This document shows positions 1 through 8,500 of a stretch of DNA of 64,000 nt, in pieces. The stretch lies in the NCBI GenBank assembly GCA_050291725.1, contig JBNKKH010000022.1, positions 32,023-96,022 of the forward strand, written 5' to 3'. The notes under the pieces are model-generated. The model did not search any database. It had not been told where the DNA came from and saw nothing but the letters and a program-made list of their open reading frames with translations. Position 1 is the first letter of the stretch. Every line of letters begins with the position of its first letter. A program made the translations under genes and the position numbers. This DNA comes from JAAGZL01 sp050291725. Lineage in GTDB: Bacteria > Pseudomonadota > Gammaproteobacteria > Chromatiales > Chromatiaceae.

Positions 1-76
1 TCCAGGTACAGAAAAGTGCTACTACTAGTAAGGTAAAGCCTATCGCGGCGGATAGCTTGGCTATATCTTGTCTCAT
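1..76 (-). CDS. N-terminus of an unidentified membrane or exported protein, cut by the window edge
   Basis: On the minus strand an ATG at 76 opens a frame that stays open to the window edge, giving 25 residues. It starts MRQDIAKLSAA and continues into a hydrophobic stretch (IGFTLLVVALF), so it looks like a signal anchor or first membrane helix. No clear ribosome binding site is visible and the family cannot be named from so little sequence. It would be transcribed divergently from the sigma-factor operon, so the FNR-type box at 282-295 could serve either direction. The open frame is short enough to be chance. Confidence 0.35.
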   Translation of the reverse strand, partial: MRQDIAKLSAAIGFTLLVVALFCTW

Positions 77-281
77 TAATTATGCATTTTTATTAGTTGT
101 TGTTTCTGCGTACAGCACCCAGCCTGTTGTTTCTTATCACAGGAGTTCAATATCTTTGAGTAAAGCTGGGGTTCATTGTTAGATAATAGTAGATGATTTT
201 ATACATTATCCAAATCTAATCTCATTAAAGAAGGATTATGGATAATAATTATTCAAAACAACATGGTTGATGATGTTTTGC

Positions 282-295
282 TTGATCGACATCAA
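282..295. promoter_or_regulatory. FNR/ANR-type box upstream of the sigma-factor operon
   Basis: The 14-bp palindrome TTGAT-CGAC-ATCAA matches the FNR/ANR consensus TTGAT-N4-ATCAA at every defined position. Its centre is about 46 bp before the ATG of the sigma-factor gene. A class II activator position (-41.5) would put the transcription start almost on the start codon, so repression, or action on another promoter including the divergent frame at the left edge, is equally possible. Confidence 0.6.
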
Positions 296-334
296 TGTGC
301 CATATTCAGTGTATTGACGGTCTAGGGCATCTAA

Positions 335-919
335 ATGACAGCAGATAGCAGTTCCCCCGAACAGTGGCTGGATGACCATGGAGATGTTCTCTATCGCTAT
401 GCTCTACTGCAGTTTCGAGATGAGCATAGGGCAGAGGAGGCGGTGCAGGAGACCTTGGTAGCTGCACTGCAGTCCATAGACCGTTTTCAAGGCGGCTCGT
501 CGGTGCGTACCTGGCTCATTGGCATTCTCAAGCATAAGGTGTTGGACCAGTTTCGCCGGGAGTCCCGGGAGGCTCCGTTAGATGAGGAGGCGTTGGACAG
601 CAATGCCGAAGGGGCTGCAATGGTGGAGCAGAGCTTCAAGGAGGATGGCCACTGGAGCTCTGATCTGGGAGATTGGGATCATCCAGAAAAGGCCCTGGCC
701 AGCGGCCAGTTTTGGGATATTCTGCAGCGCTGTATCGATGCGCTACCCCGGCGCCAGGCCCGTCTTTTCACCCTGCGTGAGCTTTTTGAAGAAAAAACTG
801 AAAAAATTTGTAAGGAATTGGCTGTTACTCCGACCAACCTATGGACGATGCTGTATCGCACCCGAATGGCGTTGCGAAAATGTCTCGATAGGAACTGGGT
901 TGGAGAGGCCTGGAAGTAG
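335..919 (+). CDS. ECF-type RNA polymerase sigma factor
   Basis: This 194-residue protein has the two-domain ECF architecture. Region 2 lies at about residues 10-75, with the DQFRRESRE helix at its end. After an acidic linker, region 4 lies at about 125-190 (LPRRQARLFTLRELF, then a helix-turn-helix ending TMLYRTRMALRKCL). It would direct core RNA polymerase to a small regulon that probably includes the downstream genes. A zinc-finger anti-sigma gene follows after 6 bp. From memory, H. influenzae has a comparable RpoE2 factor next to similar peptide and msrAB genes; I have not verified that. The ATG at 335 has only a weak Shine-Dalgarno sequence. Confidence 0.9.
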   Translation: MTADSSSPEQWLDDHGDVLYRYALLQFRDEHRAEEAVQETLVAALQSIDRFQGGSSVRTWLIGILKHKVLDQFRRESREAPLDEEALDSNAEGAAMVEQSFKEDGHWSSDLGDWDHPEKALASGQFWDILQRCIDALPRRQARLFTLRELFEEKTEKICKELAVTPTNLWTMLYRTRMALRKCLDRNWVGEAWK

Positions 920-925
920 ATAAAG

Positions 926-1183
926 ATGATGACATGTAAAGAAGCCAGTCGCTTGATTTCAGAAGGCCAGGAACGGCCAATGAGTTTAATGGAGCGCTGG
1001 GGACTAAAGATTCATCTCTGGATGTGTGACAACTGCCGTAAGTTTGAGCGGCAGGTGGAGTTTCTACGCAAGGCCCTGCGTTTGATGGGGGAACAGCTGG
1101 AAACCGGGTCGCAAGGTCCTGATCTTCCTTCCGAAGCTAAAGAGCGTATCCGTCAGGTATTACGAGGTAAGCACTACTCGTAA
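926..1183 (+). CDS. Zinc-finger (zf-HC2/ZAS) anti-sigma factor, soluble
   Basis: This 85-residue protein carries Cys4 and the motif H30-x3-C34-x2-C37, the zinc-binding ZAS signature of anti-sigma factors such as RsrA and ChrR. There is no membrane segment, so it should act in the cytoplasm by holding the ECF factor encoded just upstream. Oxidation or metal exchange at the Cys/His site is the usual release mechanism in this family, which would fit the downstream genes; this is inference. A second ATG directly follows the first, so the start could be 929. Confidence 0.85.
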   Translation: MMTCKEASRLISEGQERPMSLMERWGLKIHLWMCDNCRKFERQVEFLRKALRLMGEQLETGSQGPDLPSEAKERIRQVLRGKHYS

Positions 1184-1260
1184 CAACTGACTCCATCCCG
1201 GTTCTCCGAGGGCATTGTCTGAGAAGTTAATACTTTAGACAACCATCGAGGAGAATCGAC

Positions 1261-1584
1261 ATGAACATTTCTAAAACAACTCTTACCCTAGCCATGACTG
1301 TTGCTTTGGGCGCAAGCGGCGCTGCCAGTGCTGATCTATCCAATCCTTTTGGTATGCAGCAGCTGGATAGCGGCTATGTACAGTTGGCAGAGGCCAAGGC
1401 CAAAGATGGCAAGTGTGGTGAAGGCAAGTGCGGTGCAAATAAGGCCGCTGCTGAAGAGACTAAGGCTAAAGATGGTAACTGTGGTGCTGGCAAGGCCAAA
1501 GCCGGCGATGGCAACTGTGGGGCGAACAAGACCAAGGAAGATGAGAAGGTAAAACAGGCCAGTTGCGGCGACAACAAGGGCTGA
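1261..1584 (+). CDS. hvfA: HvfA/bufferin-like Cys-rich RiPP precursor (metal-binding peptide)
   Basis: This 107-residue protein begins with a Sec signal peptide (cleavage probably after ASA, residue 24). A low-complexity Ala/Lys/Gly tail follows, with five cysteines at 52, 57, 74, 86 and 102, four of them in [D/E]GxCG motifs (DGKCG, EGKCG, DGNCG twice). This is the hallmark of HvfA-type peptides, whose EGKCG cysteines are converted by an MNIO enzyme into copper-binding groups. The genes for that enzyme (HvfB), its partner (HvfC) and a DoxX protein follow directly. A strong ribosome binding site (GAGGAG) precedes the ATG. The mature product would be a periplasmic or exported metal-binding peptide. 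The modification is inferred from the family. Confidence 0.88.
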   Translation: MNISKTTLTLAMTVALGASGAASADLSNPFGMQQLDSGYVQLAEAKAKDGKCGEGKCGANKAAAEETKAKDGNCGAGKAKAGDGNCGANKTKEDEKVKQASCGDNKG

Positions 1585-1601
1585 ACGCCAGGGAGCCGCT
1601 C

Positions 1602-2456
1602 ATGTTTACACAACCATTGCATGGTGCGGGCCTAGGCCTGAGGCGGGAGCATCTTCCCGACCTCAGGTCCGGGATACCGGACAACATCGACTTTTTTGAA
1701 TTAGCCCCGGAGAACTGGATGGAGATGGGGGGAAGTTGGCGCAAGGATCTACAGCTGATCTCTGAGCAGCGTCCCATCATAGCCCACGGACTATCCCTGT
1801 CGCTGGGTGGACCGGCAGCGCTGGATGAGCAGTTTCTGCGGCGCGAAAAGCGTTTTCTGGATGAGCACCAGATCGAGCTGTTTACCGAACATCTCTCCTG
1901 GTGCAGCGATAGCGGCCAGCTCTATGATTTGCTGCCCATCCCCAGCACCTCTGAGGCGGTAACCCATGTAGCGCAGCGCATCCGTCGCTCCCAGGAGATT
2001 TTGGAGCGACGTATCGCGGTGGAGAATCCATCCTACTATGTAGCTCCGCCCAACGCTGAGATGAGCGAGACCGAGTTCATCCACGCCGTGTTGGAGGAGG
2101 CCGATTGTGACCTGCATCTGGACGTGAATAACGTCTATGTCAACAGCGTCAATTTCGGTTTCGATCCCTGGGAGTTTATCCAAGCACTGCCGGCGGAGCG
2201 GGTGGTGTATATCCATGTGGCCGGACACTTCACGGAACCGGACGGTCTACTGATAGACACCCACGGCGCAGATGTGATCGATCCGGTGTGGCAATTGCTG
2301 GATCAGACCTATGCCCATCTGGGAACTCCACCTACTCTGTTGGAGCGCGATTTCAACATCCCGCCTCTGGGTGAGCTGCTGCAGGAGGTAGAGGTGGTGC
2401 GCCGGCTGCAACGCCAGAATGGACGTGAGGAGGGCCGCTATGAACAGGTTGCATAA
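1602..2456 (+). CDS. hvfB: MNIO-family (DUF692) peptide-modifying enzyme, HvfB-like
   Basis: This 284-residue TIM-barrel protein belongs to the multinuclear non-heme iron oxidase family (MbnB, HvfB and BufB are members). Candidate iron ligands are visible: H62 (AHGLSLSLG), E96-H97 (EHLSW), E141 (ENPSYY), D174 and N176 (LDVNN), H205 and H209 (YIHVAGH), D219 and H221 (DTHG), and E249 (LLERD). It should use iron and oxygen to oxidise cysteines of the peptide encoded just upstream. The frame is open from a TTG at 1563, which would overlap hvfA; the ATG at 1602 has a good GGGAG site 8 bp before it and gives the normal family length. Its end overlaps hvfC by 17 bp. Confidence 0.9.
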   Translation: MFTQPLHGAGLGLRREHLPDLRSGIPDNIDFFELAPENWMEMGGSWRKDLQLISEQRPIIAHGLSLSLGGPAALDEQFLRREKRFLDEHQIELFTEHLSWCSDSGQLYDLLPIPSTSEAVTHVAQRIRRSQEILERRIAVENPSYYVAPPNAEMSETEFIHAVLEEADCDLHLDVNNVYVNSVNFGFDPWEFIQALPAERVVYIHVAGHFTEPDGLLIDTHGADVIDPVWQLLDQTYAHLGTPPTLLERDFNIPPLGELLQEVEVVRRLQRQNGREEGRYEQVA

Positions 2457-3210
2457 CACCGCCGACTTTAGGAGTTTTCAAGCCGGCTTTGCCGCCCGTA
2501 TCCGTGATCCTCAAGGTGCGCCCCTGCCGGCACAGGTGCCGGAGCGGCGCATGCGGGCCTACGAAGAGCTGGTGTTTAACAACATAGAGGGCTTTCTGCT
2601 CTCCTGCTATCCCATCACCCGTAAGCTGTTGGATGATACGAAGTGGCATGAAATTGTGCGGCGTTTTGTTATTGAACATCGTTGTGCCTCTCCTCTGTTT
2701 CGGGAGATCCCCAAGGAGTTTCTGGACTGGCTGGATGGTAAGTTTGAAGAGCTCTTCCCTTCTATGCCATTTCTGCAGGAGTTCATGCACTACGAGTGGT
2801 TAGAGTTGGCGGTGACTGTCATATCAGATGAGGTGGATTGTAAACAGATAGATGCTGCGGGCGACTGTTTAGATGGTGTTCCATTGTTGAATCCTGCAGC
2901 GCAACTAGCCTGTTACCACTTTCCGGTACATCAGATCGGACCTGATTTTCAACCGCAACAGAGAGACGAGCAGATTTCTTGCTATCTGCTCTATCGCGAT
3001 GTGGCGGATCAGGTTCAGTTTATTCAACTCAATCCAGTTACGGCTCGACTGCTGGAGCTGTTGCAGCAACAAGAGATAAGCGGGCGGGAAGCGCTACTGC
3101 AGATTGCCCATGAAATTAATAGCCCAGAACCAGAGGCGCTGATTGCCGCAGGTGGCGAGCAGATAGAACAGTTGCGCCAGGCCGGTGTGATTCTGGGGAC
3201 TAGGCCTTAG
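2440..3210 (+). CDS. hvfC: DUF2063 partner of the MNIO enzyme, HvfC-like
   Basis: This 256-residue protein has an N-terminal DUF2063 domain. It contains the YEELVFNNIEGFL and CYPITRKLL segments typical of the family, then an all-helical region and a C-terminal winged-helix-like part. Partner proteins of this type bind the precursor peptide leader and present it to the MNIO enzyme. The ATG at 2440 is preceded by GAGGAGGG and overlaps the end of hvfB, indicating translational coupling. An in-frame ATG at 2419 would lie further inside hvfB and is less likely. Confidence 0.85.
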   Translation: MNRLHNTADFRSFQAGFAARIRDPQGAPLPAQVPERRMRAYEELVFNNIEGFLLSCYPITRKLLDDTKWHEIVRRFVIEHRCASPLFREIPKEFLDWLDGKFEELFPSMPFLQEFMHYEWLELAVTVISDEVDCKQIDAAGDCLDGVPLLNPAAQLACYHFPVHQIGPDFQPQQRDEQISCYLLYRDVADQVQFIQLNPVTARLLELLQQQEISGREALLQIAHEINSPEPEALIAAGGEQIEQLRQAGVILGTRP

Positions 3211-3219
3211 GAGGATGTT

Positions 3220-3684
3220 ATGAATATTTTAGTATCAGCAACCCAATGGAGTTTTGCACGTCTCAATCAGGGCGGTGAGTATCTTTCCATGTTGGGATTG
3301 CGCCTACTCCTGGCCTATGAGTATTGGGAGTCCGGCGTGGCCAAATTTAATGGTGGAAACTGGTTTGCTGAGATTCAGAGCCAGTTTCCATTTCCTTTCA
3401 GCGTAATACCGCCGGAGATCAGCTGGTTTATTGCTACCTGGAGCGAACTGTTAGGTGCTGTGGCTTTGGTGATCGGATTGGGGACAAGATTTTTTAGTGC
3501 CTCCCTAATTATTTTGACCATTGTGGCTTGGGCCAGTGTCCATGCCGGTCATGGTTACAACGTATGCAGCAACGGCTTCAAGCTGCCACTAATTTATCTG
3601 GTGATGTTTATTCCATTGCTGTTTAGCGGTCCGGGAAAACTTAGTCTGGATCATCTAATAGCCAAACGGTTTCGCAATGCATGA
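3220..3684 (+). CDS. hvfD: DoxX-family inner-membrane protein of the HvfA operon
   Basis: This 154-residue protein has about four hydrophobic helices. DoxX-family features include LGLRLLLAYEYWESG near the start, a central GLGTRFFS turn and GFKLPLIYLVM in the last third. DoxX proteins accompany the DUF692/DUF2063 pair in many HvfA and bufferin operons. Their exact role is not settled; electron supply or peptide export is plausible. A GGAGG site precedes the ATG and the gene follows hvfC by 9 bp. Confidence 0.82.
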   Translation: MNILVSATQWSFARLNQGGEYLSMLGLRLLLAYEYWESGVAKFNGGNWFAEIQSQFPFPFSVIPPEISWFIATWSELLGAVALVIGLGTRFFSASLIILTIVAWASVHAGHGYNVCSNGFKLPLIYLVMFIPLLFSGPGKLSLDHLIAKRFRNA

Positions 3685-3717
3685 TCCAGATAATATTGTT
3701 AAATGAGGAGCAACGTT

Positions 3718-5010
3718 ATGATCCGCAACTACAAAGTCACTCTGTTTATTGTTGCATTGCTGGTTCCGCTCAGTGTTGCGGGAGGAGTAGAGATGAATAA
3801 ATCTGGTTCAGGAAATAGTGAATCTATCGTGCTGGGTATGGGTTGTTTCTGGGGCGCAGAAAAACGTATGTCCGCTCTACCCGGAGTGGTTGATGTTATT
3901 AGTGGTTACGCTGGAGGTAGCTACTCAGACCCCACCTATCAAAAGGTACTCAGGAGCGAGGGTAGTAGAGATGTTACTAACCACGCTGAGGTGGTGAAGG
4001 TGATCTTCGACCCCACAAAGACCTCTGTGGAAAAGGTGTTGATCGGGTTTTGGGAGAATCATAATCCGACCCAGGGCAACCGCCAGGGCAATGATGTAGG
4101 CTCCAACTATCGCAGCGCCATATTCTACAGCTCAGAGAGTCAACGCAGTGCTGCAGTGAAGACCAAAGAAATCTATCAGAGGGCATTAACCCAAGCGGGG
4201 TTTGGTGAGATTACCACTGAGATTGCACCTCTTAAGGTGTTCAATAAAGCTGAGGAGTATCATCAAGACTATCTAAAGAAAAATCCCAGGGGTTATTGCG
4301 GCATTGGTGGTACCCAGGTTCGTTTTCCTTCAGGTATGAGCGGTGTTGACGAGACAGTAGCTGTTAAGCCGCTTGATCCATCCGAGCTCTCACGTAAGGA
4401 ACAGTTGATTGTGTTCGAAGCGGAAGAGTGTCCCTTCTGTAAGCTATTCAAACAGCAGGTGTTGAGTAAATGGAAATCTGATCTACCTATAGCTACCACG
4501 CTCTCTACTCTGCCGCCTGCTGGCTGGAAACTGGAAGAAGAGCTATGGGCGACGCCAACTATTGTGCTGTTTCGCAATGGTAAAGAGGTGAAGCGCTATA
4601 CTGGCTACAACGGTGAAGATAAACGTTTCTGGAAGTGGCTGGGTTACAGCACCTTGAGTGAAGAGGAGATAAGGATTGCGTTTAAGAATGGAACCGAGCC
4701 CGCATTTACTGGATCGTTGTTGGATAATCACAAGCCTGGAACCTATGTTGATCCGGTAACTGGCGAGCCACTATTTCGCAGCGACAGCAAGTTTAAAAGC
4801 GGCACCGGTTGGCCCAGTTTTTTTCAACCTATTCAGGGCGCAGTCACCCTGCATGAAGATAACGGTTTTTTCTCGCGCAGAGTGGAGGTGCGTAGTGCTA
4901 GTTCGGGGATACATTTGGGACATGTCTTTGATGATGGCCCACGCCCAACTGGTAAACGCTACTGCATCAATAGCAAGGTGCTGCGTTTTGTCCCAGATAA
5001 AAATGAATAG
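3718..5010 (+). CDS. msrAB: Periplasmic methionine sulfoxide reductase, MsrA-thioredoxin-like-MsrB fusion
   Basis: This 430-residue protein has a signal peptide (about residues 1-23) and then three modules. MsrA carries catalytic Cys43 in GCFWG and a likely resolving Cys194 in GYCGIGG. A thioredoxin-fold middle (about 220-310) carries C238-P-F-C241. MsrB contains GTGWPSF, IHLGHVFDDGP and catalytic Cys416 in RYCINS. It should repair both Met-sulfoxide diastereomers in periplasmic proteins. The MsrB part lacks the paired CxxC zinc motifs. PilB of Neisseria has the order Trx-MsrA-MsrB, so this order is different. The ATG at 3718 follows GAGGAG; an in-frame ATG at 3703 lies before that site. It is probably co-transcribed with the hvf genes (gap 33 bp). 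Confidence 0.9.
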   Translation: MIRNYKVTLFIVALLVPLSVAGGVEMNKSGSGNSESIVLGMGCFWGAEKRMSALPGVVDVISGYAGGSYSDPTYQKVLRSEGSRDVTNHAEVVKVIFDPTKTSVEKVLIGFWENHNPTQGNRQGNDVGSNYRSAIFYSSESQRSAAVKTKEIYQRALTQAGFGEITTEIAPLKVFNKAEEYHQDYLKKNPRGYCGIGGTQVRFPSGMSGVDETVAVKPLDPSELSRKEQLIVFEAEECPFCKLFKQQVLSKWKSDLPIATTLSTLPPAGWKLEEELWATPTIVLFRNGKEVKRYTGYNGEDKRFWKWLGYSTLSEEEIRIAFKNGTEPAFTGSLLDNHKPGTYVDPVTGEPLFRSDSKFKSGTGWPSFFQPIQGAVTLHEDNGFFSRRVEVRSASSGIHLGHVFDDGPRPTGKRYCINSKVLRFVPDKNE

Positions 5011-5546
5011 GGTTCAAGCCACTTCTGTCCTGTTAACTCCCTCTCCCCTCTGGGGAGAGGGTTGGGGTGAGGGGTGATTGTGAGATAACTCATTAAGATT
5101 TTTGCTGTGTAAATAGCTGTGCCTGCCTGATAAATAGTGTCTCATCGTTTTCGTATGGATAAGGCATGGTAATGCCTCAGGGTATAGTTACCGGAATCTG
5201 TTCTAGTCCCATTTTAAAACTGTAGTTGGGCTACCGCAGTGATACTTTATTCTGGATTAAATGCTTAGCCAGTCGGTTTGATATCTAAGTTGAAGAAATA
5301 ATTGGTATTTCTGTGGTTGCCTGCGTGGCTGTCTGGAATAAAAGGCTCATTTTATTCTGCAAAATTAAAGTTGCTCGCAATATTGACGCTGTAATAGAAG
5401 ATGGTTTAGCGCTGTAGCTGAGTTGAGATGCTAAGCTTTTTTTTAGCGCTGCTTAAAGAGGCTCCTTATACTGTGCAGAATAGTATTAATTGGGTTCGTG
5501 TTTATGATTAAGAGGGATTTAACCTGTTGGGGTAGATTCCATATAC
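5011..5546. other. Gene-free interval with a REP-like repeat near its left end
   Basis: This AT-rich stretch of about 535 bp separates the msrAB gene from a c-di-GMP gene. Apart from the inverted repeat at 5037-5074 I see no convincing small gene or RNA. The promoter of the downstream gene should lie in the last 100 bp, but no clear -35/-10 pair stands out. Confidence 0.5.
5037..5074 (+). repeat. REP-like palindromic repeat
   Basis: A hairpin (CTCTCCCC-TCT-GGGGAGAG) is followed by the tail GGTTGGGGTGAGGGG. The same sequence occurs on the opposite strand at 56041-56076, with degenerate copies nearby. This type of dispersed extragenic palindrome is common in gammaproteobacterial intergenic regions. 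Its position 27 bp after msrAB may also let it protect the transcript end. Confidence 0.7.
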
Positions 5547-8500
5547 ATGGACGTGACAATGCTGGATGAAGTTAAACAGATGCATACAACAGATCATCTG
5601 CAGCGTGTTGGAGTGAAAAGCCTGGCTACTCGGATCGCATTCTGGTTTTCTATTTTAGTGGCATTAGCCTTCAGTTTGGTCATTTACTATACGGTCTACG
5701 AGGATCGTAGTCAGCTGCTTGACTACAAAATGGATGATGTAGAGTTCGAGGCTAAGGAGAAAATCAGACAATTTTCCACAGAAATAGTGCATGCAGAGAA
5801 TGATGTGCTGTTCTTGGCTAAAACTCCTCCAATTGCAGGAATTATCAGCTCTTTTAAAGCAGAGGGGATTGATAATCAGGCCGACAGCAGTTTGGCTGAG
5901 TGGCGTAGTCAACTGGAGCAGATCTTCTCAAATTTTCTGTCACAGCATGAATACTATATGCAGATTCGGTTTCTTGGGGGTGCCAACAGGGGTACTGAAC
6001 TGGTTCGGGTAGATAGACTTGCCGACGGCTCTATCAGTACGGTTCCTATCGACCAACTTCAGGATAAGAGCAAAAGGGATTATGTTCGAGATTCCCTGCT
6101 TCTGCCTCCTGGTGGTGTGTACTATTCCCGGATTAATCTAAACCGGGAAAACGGGAAGATCTCGCTCCCACATACACCGACCATTCGTGTTTCATCTCCC
6201 ATCTATCATGGAGCAGAGCTGTTTGGCATATTGGTTATCAATATAGATCTGCGCGCAGCACTTAAGGAGTTTATTTCCCAGTTTCCATGGGGCGCTGACG
6301 TGTCTCTGATTGATGATCATGGCGTGTTCCTGGCCCATAAGAATTCGGGTCTAACCTTTGGGGAAGATCTTGGAACAAAATATCGTGTTGCTACTGAGTA
6401 TCCAATATCATGGGAAACTCTTTCCAAGTTGTCCCCCACCATGGAAAAAAGGTTTGTTAGCGATTTAAGCATCCAACCAGACTCACTCTGTTACGTTGCC
6501 TGGTTTTATCTAGGCGAGCATAAAAACATCCCGTTGTTAGGTGCGGTATTTGAGATCCCAAAGGCTAGTATCTTTGAGGGGATAAACAACAAAGTACGCA
6601 AAACAATATTGCTGGTGTTGTTAGTTATGGCGCTGAGTATGCTTGTGGTGTGGCTGCTGTCGCGCAAAGCGGTAAAGCCGTTAATCATCCTTGCAAATGA
6701 GGTGAGGGCATTTGGCCGTGGAGAAGATAATGCATTCCTATCTCTGAACAGGAATGATGAGGTTGGTGACTTAGCTAAAGCCTTTCAGGGGATGCGGGAG
6801 CAAATTACGAGTCGATCGTACCAACTAGTACAACAGAGTCAACGGTTACGCTCTATTGTAGATAATGCGGCAGACGGCATTATTCTCACCGATCAAGCTG
6901 GGGTCATATTGGATGGTAATCCTGCAGCTGAGTTCCTGTTTGGCTACGATGCCGGGGAATTAGTTGGAGTGAATATGCAACAGTTGCTGTCACCCCAGTT
7001 TCGAGAGATGTACCAAGAGTGCGTTGCCAAGCATGTTCGTGATTTTGACAGGAATGATTTTAGTGCTGGCCATGAGATTGAGGGGCAACGTCGCGATGGA
7101 GTATTGATAGATATTCGCATGACTATGAGCGCCTATGAGATTGATGGCGAAAAATATTTAACCGTACTGGTCTACGACATCCGTGAGCGTAAACACCTGG
7201 AACTGGAGCTGCGTAAATCTAATGAGTTACTGGAGGAGCGCGTCAGTAAGCGTACTAAGGAGTTGGAGAGAATCAACAAAGAGTTGTTGTCTGAGGCAGA
7301 ACGTCACCGTATTACCCGAGCACGTCTATTTATTGTCAATACAATATTCGAAAAAACTCCACAGGCGATTGTTATTTGTGATGGGAATAATGTTATCCGC
7401 GATGTTAACCCGGCTTACACCTGTATGACAGGATACACTCACGAAGAAGCTGTTGGTCGCACCCCTGCTATAACTAAGTCTGGGCGTCATGATGCAGATT
7501 ATTATCACCTTATGTGGAAGGATATTATTGAGCAGAATCATTGGGAGGGTGAGATTTGGGATCGACGCAAGAATGGTGAGATATTCCCTAAGTATCTGAC
7601 TGTTGACCGTATACTGGGTGATGATGGCCAAGTACTTAACTACGTGGCGACCTTCTACGATATTAGCGACCAGAAGGCAACAGAAGCTGAGTTAGAGCAG
7701 CGGGCTAATTACGATCCTCTTACCAAGCTGCCAAACAGTGATATGTTCCTAGATCGTCTAGAACTGGAGTGTGATCTAGCAAAACGCTTTAACAAAAAGC
7801 TTGGGCTATTCTTCCTGAATATCGACCGCTTCAAGCAGATCAACGACTCATTCGGCTACCATAATGGCGACCGCTTGCTTTGTGAGATAGGTGATCGTCT
7901 GCAGGAATGGCTGCAGCAGATGGATATGTTTGTGCAGGGCGATGAAAACGAGGAATTTAGTGGATGTAGATTGTCCAGGATAGGCGGTGATAACTTTGCT
8001 TTTATTATTCCCAATCTAGACAAAGGCGCCAATGCGGCCATTGCAGCTCAGCGCATTATTACTCACATGGAGCAGCCATTTAAAGTTGATGGCCAGGAAG
8101 TTTTTCTTACTTGCAGTATCGGTATTTCTATTTTTCCTGATAATGCCGGCAAGCTTGATGCTCAGATGTTATGTGCTGAACGGGCACTACATAAGGCGCG
8201 CGAAGTGGGAGGAGGTCAATATAGATACTATTCCGATGAGATGGAGCGCGGTAGCCTGAAGCAAGTACAGATGGAAGCCGATCTTCGTAAAGCAGTATTG
8301 GGTGATAATCTTTGTCTGCACTACCAGCCTAAGCTCTATATACCAAGTGGTGAGATTGTTGGCATGGAGGCGTTAGTGCGTTGGCCAACTTCGGATGGTT
8401 CTCAGATCTATCCAGATGAGTTTATTCCCTTGGCAGAGAGTACCGGTTTAATTATTCCTATGGGTAGATGGATCCTGCGACAGGCCTGTATGGATACTAA

